Assembly: GCA_002751075.1 (NCBI GenBank)
Contig: NAOQ01000639.1
Coordinates: 16,276-32,845, forward strand
DNA length: 16,570 nucleotides
Direction of reading: 5' to 3'
From: Ichthyophonus hoferi
Taxonomy: Eukaryota; Opisthokonta; Ichthyosporea; Ichthyophonida; Ichthyophonidae
Position numbers and translations under genes: made by a program. The notes under the pieces were generated by a model that made no database searches, was not told the DNA's origin, and saw nothing but the letters and a program-made list of their open reading frames with translations. Positions 9,861 through 16,570 of the stretch are shown here, piece after piece. The stretch's first letter is position 1; every line of letters begins with the position of its first letter.

Positions 9861-9937
9861 AAACCTAAATGTGACAACTAATTTATATATTTTATATTTT
9901 CCCACCTTCCTAATAATAATAATAATATTTTCTATAC

Positions 9938-9958
9938 CTATCACTATTACTGTGATAG
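9938..9958 (+). promoter_or_regulatory. Hairpin just before the RAB7 start codon
   Basis: ctatcac and gtgatag form 7-bp arms around the loop tattact, ending 13 nt before the ATG. In the mRNA leader it could form a small stem; in DNA it could be a dimeric binding site. Both are inference. Confidence 0.35.
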
Positions 9959-9971
9959 TAACATATAAATT

Positions 9972-12900
9972 ATGGTGCCTCGTAAAATTCTTTTAAAGGT
10001 ATGGTTTACTTATCTTTGATTTAGAAAATTGGATATATAGTTACGCGCATTATGGGAACATTTTCCTTTATCGGGAGACATTATTTTCATGTTTTGTTGA
10101 AGTTATAAAGTAAAGAGTATAGAAAGACGGCGTTAAATGACTTTAGATGTAGATATGAGAATAAAATTTATAATGTAATTGTCCTGTTAAATGAAAAGAA
10201 GTTGTTGGAGTATATATTATGTTGTTTATTGCTTTAATTAGGTAGTGTAGGGGTTAAAAAGGAATATGATTATTTTATTATTATGAGGTAGTAATAGTAA
10301 TAGTAGTGTCTTTTTTATTATTATCATCATTCCTATTACTATTACTATTGCTATTACTATTAGTATTACTCCTATTATATGTACAGACATAATATAATAG
10401 TAATACAGTAAATAGTAATACAGTGATATGGTAATATATTAAATAGTAATACAGTAATATAGTAATATAGTATATAGTATATAGTAATTGGTCGTATAGT
10501 ATATAGTCATATAACAATATAGTAATGCAGTAATATAGTAATATAATAATATAGTAATACAATAACATAGTAATATAGTGGTATAGTGGTATAATAGGTA
10601 GTAATACAATCTCTATTAATGCGAGTCCTAATTGGCAGGTTATCATCCTTGGTGATAGCGGTGTGGGCAAGACCTCTCTGATGAATCAGGTAAAATACCT
10701 TGAATAATTGTATATAGGTATATACATATATGCATACGACCTGTTTATTTATTTATGAATATTCATATATATACATGTCTGCCTATATAATATAAGATGG
10801 TGTAATATAATCTAATTGACTTTAATATAATGCAACATAATATAGTATAGACTTCAATGCAATATAATATATTACTATATTATATCCAATCAGCCATATA
10901 TAGACTGTACACTAACATGCTATTGGCTATAGTACGTCAACAAGAGGTTTAGCAACCAATATAAAGCTACCATTGGAGCCGATTTCCTAACCAAGGAAGT
11001 GATTGTGGATGATAGAGTGGTTACAATGCAGGTAGAGTATTAAAATAAAAATATTAACCTGATGATGTGAGTGGCTGTAAATATGTACATATATATACTA
11101 TTATTACTATTCTTGCGACTATTACTACTATTACTTTTAGTACCACTACTAACATAATTTCCTTGCAGATCTGGGATACTGCAGGGCAGGAACGCTTCCA
11201 AAGTCTAGGTGTCGCCTTTTACCGTGGAGCAGATTGTTGTGTGTTGGTAAGCTTATATATCGTAATATGCTCTATTTTATTATAGTATACTATATAGTCG
11301 AGTAAAGTATATTTCATTATATTATTGTATGTTTATTTAATTTGTTATAATATTAAAATCGAACTCACCAATCATACTAGGTGTATGACGTTACTGTTCC
11401 CAAGACCTTTGAAGCCCTTGATAGTTGGAGGGAAGAATTTCTAATCCAGGCTAGGTAAGGTATAGTATATAGAAAGAGTATATAGAGCATAGTATTGATA
11501 GTATATAGTATATAGTCTCTAGTTTATAGAATGTAGTGTCTACTATAGTTGGAGGGATGCAGTACTAGGGATTAGTGTATAGTGTATAGAGTAGAGTGTA
11601 TATATTGTATATCGTATAGCATATAGTGTATTATATATATGTAATGTATAATAATTTTTAAAATTTTAAATTGAAATGACGAATAAGACAAGAGAAAAGT
11701 AGGCTTGGTTATTTAATCACCAATCAAAGAGATTGTTAAAGAATTATAACTATACGAACCAATGGTTATTCCTTATGGTGCCTTTTTGCCCGCGTCATTC
11801 TGACATCATTCCGCCTATTTATAGCTTGCGTGATCCCGAACACTTTCCCTTTGTGATGATTGGTAACAAGGTGGATATGGAGAACCGTCAGGTATGTAGA
11901 TTAATGATATGCTTGCACAAGATTGGTCTATTGTATCTAGTTAGAGTAGTTATTAGTTGATTTCTTTTTAATAGAATTTAAATTTTTATGAAGGGGGTTT
12001 GCTGGTTATATTAAGGGGTATGTATATATATATTGTATTATACTATACTCTACTCTCTCTTCCCATCCCATCATATCCTATACCATTGTATACTGTACTC
12101 TACGATCAATCATTAATACATATATTTATATCTTCTCTTATTTAATGGGCTATATTATATTGAAATCAACCGCCAATAGTACACATTATATTAGTTATTA
12201 GCATTAACATGTACTTCTAATTGTCTCTCTATAAACTCCCAATAGTGTCCAATAACATACATCATGTTCTATTTATATTTGGTCTACTGTATTATGATTG
12301 GCTAACTACTATCTGTTATTATTTGATATTATATTAATTGGCTATATGTTGATGGGGGTATCTGGTAGGATATAATAGGAGATAATATGATATATCATGC
12401 TACGATTTGTGTAAATCCAAGGAATATTACATTAATCTATTATTATTATATATACACTAGGTAATGACCTCGTACTTTTAACCATCCTATCACAGGTCAG
12501 TACTAAACAGGCTCAGACCTGGGCTCAGGCGAAGGGGGGACTGCCATACTTTGAAACTAGTGCCAAAGAAGGTAAAATGGCACAGGCCTACATACATGTA
12601 TACATACATACATACTATATATGATCATATACCTTAGCCAATAGTTAGGGTTGTTTGAACAGAATAGGCATGCATACATTCACTAATTATTAATTAACTA
12701 ACTAACCCCTGCTATTATAGCTATTAATGTGGAACAGGCTTTCCAAGAGATTGCCAGGAATGCTCTTAAAAAGGTAATATGGCATCCAGTTATATCTACA
12801 TATCCGTTTCTGTTTTTGCTTTTCTTTTATTGATACATTACTTTATTATGTGGGCCAAAAAATGAGCTCGTTTAGTTTTATATTTTAAATCCATTTAATT

Positions 12901-13500
12901 AGTTATAAGTCTTACCGTTTAAATTTGTGATTAAATTGGGAGTGATTTCTAAACCCTCTGATATATACTATATATTACTTTTGAATTTAATTGAACCATG
13001 CGTTAAGTTGTTTGCCATCTTTACGACAAATTGACTTACTGCATCATATTGTATGCTAGTTTATTACATTGCATTACATGATATTATAATATAATATACT
13101 ATAATGAATGCAACCATTTACAGTCCGTGGTAATCCTATCTAGGCATGGGTTACAATTAAACCAATAATATTTTATTATTTAAATTTAATCACCCTATTA
13201 TTTAGTAGCATACTGTATATATCACCTGTGGTATAAATAAGATTTAGATTAGAGTTAACATAATTAATTAGTCAATAGTTTATGATTGGCTAATTAATTA
13301 GTACTAGTTTGTTTATTGTAAAGAACACAGATGCTAGAGGGAGTGAATCTGCTATTAATTAGCTCATAGATTAATTATTATTAATTGTAATTAATTATGT
13401 GCAGGAGGCGGAGTTGTCCCTTAGACAGGAGGAAGACATGGCACCAATCAAATTGACGGATAGCGAGAGCAATGTGAACCAACAGGGCTGTAATTGTTAA
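9972..13500 (+). CDS. RAB7: Rab7 small GTPase, complete nine-exon gene
   Basis: Rab7 is the late-endosomal GTPase that drives endosome-to-lysosome maturation, fusion and transport through effectors such as HOPS and RILP. Exons: 9972-9998, 10639-10689, 10933-11031, 11169-11246, 11381-11454, 11825-11891, 12496-12571, 12721-12773, 13405-13500; 206 codons against 207 in human. Introns are phase 0 except the fifth (phase 2) and seventh (phase 1); all are GT-AG. Motifs by residue: P-loop GDSGVGKT 14-21, switch [10 protein letters not shown] 36-44 (Thr39), WDTAGQERF 61-69 with catalytic Gln66, Rab-typical [17 protein letters not shown] 124-127, ETSAK 152-156, conserved APIKL 188-192 in the tail, and CNC at 204-206 for double geranylgeranylation. 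FLTKEV and FLIQAS are Rab7 hallmarks. The start is firm: a stop lies in frame two codons upstream, and the first nine residues (MVPRKILLK) match the family. Nothing looks damaged. The tail is diverged from human between residues 176 and 203, as usual for Rabs. Confidence 0.97.
10281..10620. repeat. TAG/TAA-rich low-complexity array in RAB7 intron 1
   Basis: Imperfect tagtaa, taatag and agtaatat units fill the second half of intron 1 (9999-10638) almost up to the branch and acceptor region. The 129-codon minus frame through it ([13 protein letters not shown]) is a repeat artefact. Confidence 0.85.
11455..11645. repeat. TATAG-rich low-complexity stretch in RAB7 intron 5
   Basis: Irregular tatagtatatag units with g-rich interruptions begin right at the donor of intron 5 (11455-11824). 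No other content is seen. Confidence 0.6.
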
Positions 13501-13682
13501 TTGCTCATTCGTGTATTATCATTTTACCCTGCTCTCCACTCACCAATCATATGACTGGATGCTTAGCCCAGTTCAGTGATCTTTATTATTAATTAATTAC
13601 AATTATTATGTGATTGGCTGAAGCAGTTCGTCCTTCTATGGAGTACAGGATAGATACAGCAAGATGGCATAGTGACTGCACT

Positions 13683-13918
13683 GCACTATACTGTACTAAC
13701 GAATTAATATAATAGCATGATTTATTGGTTGGTTTTTAATACGAAGTGCATTATGTACCTATGTATGTGTATCTATAGTACGGTACGCTATGTATAGACT
13801 ACGCTATACAGTACTAACGAACCAATAAAATTACAGGATTATATTAGTTGTTTTTTTTTTATATTAAGTGAACTATGTACGTAGGGCGTGTATGTATCTA
13901 AAATACGATGAGAAAGTG
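13683..13918. repeat. Diverged 118-bp tandem duplication
   Basis: The word gtactaacgaa occurs at 13693 and again at 13811, and the sequence after each copy stays alignable for about 100 bp (attggttgg against attagttg, attatgtac against aactatgtac, tgtatct in both). The copies differ at many positions, so the duplication is old. It lies in the probable RAB7 3' end region. Confidence 0.6.
13824..13829 (+). terminator. Candidate RAB7 polyadenylation signal
   Basis: AATAAA lies 324 nt after the RAB7 stop codon, in the second copy of the tandem duplication. In AT-rich DNA the hexamer is common, so this is only a position-based guess. Confidence 0.3.
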
Positions 13919-14376
13919 TGTCTAATTATAGGCAATAACAAGAACATATAGCGAGTCTTTTTCTCATTTGCTACTGGCTGTTTATAATATTAAATATTAT
14001 ATGACGTTCATTATTGAATAGATCTTGGCTAGAAGAGACTGCAATTGCAACCTCGTTTGTTTCGGTTTAGAGCCAATTAAGCGCGAGGTTTGCCCTTTAA
14101 AACGTTTATAATCTATGCTTCTTTTGGTTGAAATGACTTAGATAGGAACCTGTAAAAGCTAGATTTCAGAGACTGTTCACAGCTAATCTACAGATCATTC
14201 TTTTATATAGTAAGATAATTACCATTTATGGTATATATTAAGTAAAAATATTACAGCTACCTGGGATGCTTTAAAATATACTTTAAGGGATTGGTGAAGT
14301 GTATTGTTATCTGAATTTGACTCAAAACGCACTATTGCGTCCGTTAATATCCAATGCGACGTAAGTATAAAATAAC

Positions 14377-14475
14377 CTTAGCAAGCTGCGGTAGCTCTAG
14401 TGATTTGTCCACAGGCTTCGGGGCCTCCAATTGGTTTTTTTGATTCCTAGCTTTATAAATGTTTTCTCCTAGATA
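14377..14475 (-). CDS. Exon-like piece sharing a 14-codon core with the 6.3-kb unknown gene
   Basis: Thirty-three open codons on minus lie between an acceptor (aaggctcttcag) and a possible donor (AAG|GTTATT). The peptide starts YLGENIYKARNQK and contains APKPVDKSLELPQLAK. Codons at 14380-14421 match 6294-6335 at 36 of 42 bases, and five of the six differences are at third positions (PKPVDKSLELPQ[IL]A in both). The product is not recognised. The plus strand also has a frame in which most differences are silent (CGSSSDLSTG), so the coding strand is not settled. Confidence 0.35.
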
Positions 14476-14511
14476 CTGAAGAGCCTTTCAATCCGGTCTA
14501 TTCGAAAAAAG

Positions 14512-14598
14512 TCAGTTCTTGGCATAGCTCTTTCGCTGCCTTAGAGCACTCTGTGGAGCCACCCTTTTATTGGCGTTACCACATTTACATTTATACAT
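14512..14598 (-). CDS. Small ORF, 28 codons, basic
   Basis: An ATG-initiated frame encodes 28 residues with a CKCG motif and a basic end (ALRQRKSYAKN). It lies 36 bp upstream, on the same strand, of the exon-like piece at 14377-14475 and in a G+C-richer patch. No GT donor separates the two, so it is not simply the preceding exon; it could be an upstream ORF or chance. Confidence 0.2.
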   Translation of the reverse strand: MYKCKCGNANKRVAPQSALRQRKSYAKN

Positions 14599-14910
14599 GA
14601 ATTGCAACCAGTGCAAAGACAATATACTAGGTCACTAACGTATCCTATTGGAATGCATGGTAGCCGTAATAGTTATCGTTTTGAATATATCCGATAGTGT
14701 CAAAAATGAGAGAATTTTCTGAACAGATATTACGTACAAATCATATATTTGGGTTTCAATCTATGCATACCTCTATATGATTGGGTTTCGCTAAGGTTGG
14801 CACAGCGAATAATAAATGTTATGTAATTCTGGAGTATTTAATGGGGATTCCAAATAACCGTAAATGGACCGGATAACGAATTGTAATACTATAGATTATA
14901 CATTTACATC

Positions 14911-15153
14911 TTAGACCGTGCAAAACAAGGACCTGTTTACAACACAATTTATACCACTAAATTGACTTCTCGTGCAAATCCTGAAAGCTACACAAATCAA
15001 ATCACTTCTAGAACAATCTAATAACACAGCATGTCCACTGAATCTTCCGATAGCCACATAATAACATTCTAGGTCACCTATACAAGGATTACATATTTCA
15101 ATTCTACTTCTGGTTCCACCAATTTGGCCACAGCATCCCTTCGTTGACAGGGA
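14911..15153 (-). CDS. 80-codon cysteine-rich open frame without ATG
   Basis: Eighty codons run without a stop on minus before a TAA. The translation has ten cysteines (KGCCGQIGG, EICNPCIGDLEC, LLDCSRSDLIC, RICTRS, GINCVVNRS) and two similar pieces, RFSGHAVLLDCSRS and QFSGINCVVNRS. There is no ATG, so it would have to be an internal exon or a remnant. The acceptor candidate gtcaacgaag is weak. At this base composition an 80-codon run is unusual but not impossible. It might belong to an extracellular cysteine-rich protein; family not recognised. Confidence 0.3.
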   Translation of the reverse strand, partial: SLSTKGCCGQIGGTRSRIEICNPCIGDLECYYVAIGRFSGHAVLLDCSRSDLICVAFRICTRSQFSGINCVVNRSLFCTV

Positions 15154-15503
15154 TCACAACAAGAGACTTGGATATTCAATAGACATTTAATGCATTATGG
15201 ACTTGCAATACACTGCATCCAGATTTCTATATATAGGTGGCAATATTGATATACTGAAAAAGGAATCGCTCTCAATAAATATCCTGGAAAAGAAATTTTC
15301 CATTTGCAACATATTCAATAATATATACATATATATATAGTCTGACTTGCTGTCTTTTATTATTGTAATTTATTTATTGTTTTAGTAATTATTATTATAT
15401 AAAATACATTTAACACATTATTAAAACCATAATTATTAACCGTTGCCATGCGCACTAGAAAGTAGCCCCATTTGATTACATCTGCTTATACATTATTGTA
15501 TGT

Positions 15504-15782
15504 GTAACCTGGAAAAATAGTTAGTGCCATCTATTGGTGTTAAACGGCAATCCAAAATTCTATCAAAATGGGACCAGCCAATGGTAGATATCCTGCAACT
15601 ATATAATGTCATTTCAGATCATAGGTTCGGGGTTCCAAATAACACATTACTTAGACATACTGCCTAAGACAAGTCCTGCTGACTTGTTTAGTAATAAGAA
15701 TGCCTTAGTATACCGGTATTCCGTGTATGCCAAAAGACACGTTAAAACGCCCCTTAATTTGGCATTATCTCCTTTTAAACAA
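15504..15782 (+). repeat. Dispersed repeat, copy B (inverted relative to copy A)
   Basis: This is the reverse-complement partner of 7420-7694. It keeps the acaagtc-ctgct-gacttgt stem-loop and the ctgcctaagacaagtcctg block. In this copy the shared frame is open for 60 codons (see 15606-15788). The alignment fades near 15504 and near 15782, so the edges are approximate. Confidence 0.65.
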
Positions 15783-15788
15783 ATATAG
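15606..15788 (+). CDS. 60-codon frame within repeat copy B
   Basis: An ATG-started frame encodes 60 residues including ITHYLDILPKTSPADLF, and ends KQI-stop. The same peptide is readable in copy A (KTHCLDILPKTSPADLF) without gaps. Six of the codon differences in the shared 27 codons are silent and about seven change the residue, so selection on protein is possible but not shown. It may be part of a repeat's own gene or an exon of a duplicated host gene. Confidence 0.3.
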   Translation: MSFQIIGSGFQITHYLDILPKTSPADLFSNKNALVYRYSVYAKRHVKTPLNLALSPFKQI

Positions 15789-16546
15789 GTCACGGGAACG
15801 CCCATGTCTCACTTATTATTCCAAAAAGTATTATATTTTAAATTATATTACTCTACAATATTTGTAAGTAACAAAATATTTAAAATTAATATAACATTTT
15901 GTTACGTTCCTGAAGGGTAGTTTTCAGTTTCTTTAAAACCTCTCCGATAATTATGTATTTTCAGCCAATAATAATTCTGTACTATTGCATAAAACTTTGA
16001 ATGATATTTCTACCCTTTTATTTTCAAAGTGAAAATTCTGGTCTACAAATGAGAATTTTAATCTTCAAAATAGGGATTTTAAACTTTAATATATAATAAT
16101 AATAGTAATAATAGTAATAATAATTGAGGATAAGATTAGAATTCTCATTTTAAAGATAAAAAGGTATATTATATTGTATATTCCCACATATGTATAACTT
16201 TTATTTATAGGACATCCTCTAGCATGGAGTTATTTATTTGCGTAGGGTTAGAGTTAGAACAATAGTAAATAAATTACAAAACAATAATGTAATTGTAACA
16301 ACAACAAAGCAGCTATGATGGAGGTGTAACTTAGATGGTAAAGCCCAAATTGATTAATTAGTTATTTAATAATCAATTAATTATAAATTGCATTACATTA
16401 CAGACAGCGCAAGCACAGTAAGACTATGCAGCAATATGTTTGTAAGAATACACGTCATATTGCCGTTTGGCTCCATTACATCAGAGAAGCGTCAAGAAAT
16501 GTCTACAAAAACAACTATAAATTAAAAATATTTTTAATCACGTTAA
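15789..16546. other. AT-rich right end; no gene seen
   Basis: Only low-complexity and inverted-repeat structure is visible: a 19-bp inverted repeat around a TAA microsatellite, a small attaatta inverted repeat near 16350-16382, and an 18-bp AT palindrome, attaaaaatatttttaat, at 16521-16538. No exon-like stretch was found on either strand. Confidence 0.5.
16047..16150. repeat. 19-bp inverted repeat enclosing a (TAA/TAG)n run
   Basis: aaatgagaattttaatctt (16047-16065) and aagattagaattctcattt (16132-16150) are inverted copies with one mismatch, 66 bp apart. The spacer holds taataatag units (16090-16122). The layout resembles a very small MITE or a hairpin-flanked microsatellite. No target duplication is evident. 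Confidence 0.6.
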
Positions 16547-16570
16547 AAAAAAAAAAAAAAAAAAAAAAAA
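16545..16570. repeat. Poly-A run at the window end
   Basis: Twenty-six A residues fill the last bases. It may be a true homopolymer, a retroposed tail, or the point where assembly stopped; the window does not show which. Confidence 0.8.

Larger units (their letters stand above)
7695..9971. other. Gene-poor AT-rich stretch upstream of RAB7
   Basis: No coding exon can be supported over about 2.3 kb. It holds a TATTATAC-type microsatellite (8384-8500), a CArG-like box, a 29-nt GC-rich island at 8906-8934, a small GATA repeat near 9585-9610, a CRE palindrome and a (TAA)n run at 9911-9927. The 73-74-codon plus frames at 8374-8795 are YYY/III-rich translations of AT repeats. The RAB7 promoter and any 5' untranslated exon must lie in its right half. 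Confidence 0.5.
13501..14376. other. RAB7 3' flank
   Basis: This holds the RAB7 3' untranslated region, a candidate poly-A signal, a 118-bp tandem duplication and about 450 bp of unassigned sequence. Near 14049-14090 the pieces gcaacctcg and cgaggtttgc form an imperfect inverted repeat. A 71-nt exon-like piece at 14261-14331 on minus (FESNSDNNTLHQSLKVYF, donor CAG|GTAGCT) might belong with the exon at 14377-14475, but its phase does not fit. Confidence 0.45.

Noticed and set aside
10281-10670. 129-codon minus frame over RAB7 exon 2
   Set aside because: It is a low-complexity translation of TAG/TAA repeats, antisense to a certain RAB7 exon.
6480-14575. NKR......RQ similarity between about 6513 and 14570 on minus
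   Set aside because: Residue spacing agrees but the bases match less than half over 38 positions, so I treat it as chance unless a dot plot shows more.
15620-15640. tRNA B-box-like ggttcggggttcc in repeat B
   Set aside because: It has extra bases relative to the consensus, no A box at the right distance, and copy A does not keep it, so a tRNA or tRNA-derived SINE is not supported.
1-16570. CRISPR arrays, bacterial operons, rRNA, retroelement genes
   Set aside because: No regularly spaced repeats with unique spacers, no ribosome-binding-site gene clusters, no rRNA blocks and no polymerase, integrase or capsid motifs were seen.

Overview
This is eukaryotic nuclear DNA, very AT-rich (about 30% G+C by eye), with spliceosomal introns (GT-AG, 134-846 nt) and many simple repeats. 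The two clear genes are animal-like, so an early-branching animal or other holozoan is the best guess; sponge or cnidarian fits, but nothing fixes the taxon. Almost no real exon is long enough to show as an ordinary ORF, so the genes were found by joining short exons at splice sites and reading the products.

Layout. (1) 477-4820, minus strand: the first seven exons of an ABCC/MRP-type ABC transporter. They encode the five-helix TMD0, the L0 linker and the approach to TMD1; the gene runs off the left edge. (2) 4821-9971: about 5 kb between the divergent heads of the two clear genes. It holds a tentative, unrecognised minus-strand multi-exon gene (about 5594-6720), a duplicated copy of its first-exon region (5641-5716), a possible acidic terminal exon (7032-7109), one copy of a dispersed repeat (7420-7694), microsatellites and a long gene-poor AT-rich stretch. 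(3) 9972-13500, plus strand: a complete nine-exon RAB7 gene, 206 codons, all GTPase motifs intact, ending in the CxC prenylation motif. (4) 13501-16570: a diverged 118-bp tandem duplication after RAB7, a minus-strand exon-like piece sharing a 14-codon core with the unknown gene at 6.3 kb, an 80-codon cysteine-rich open frame without ATG, a second, inverted copy of the dispersed repeat, and an AT-rich tail ending in a 26-A run.

The two clear genes have no obvious joint pathway: Rab7 controls late endosome and lysosome traffic, and MRP-type ABCC proteins export anionic conjugates at the plasma or vacuolar membrane. The most curious signals are a roughly threefold excess of CCAAT/ATTGG pentamers over the whole window, including seven identical CACCAATCA 9-mers all on one strand, and two unrelated families of duplicated, coding-like segments that bracket RAB7 on both sides.
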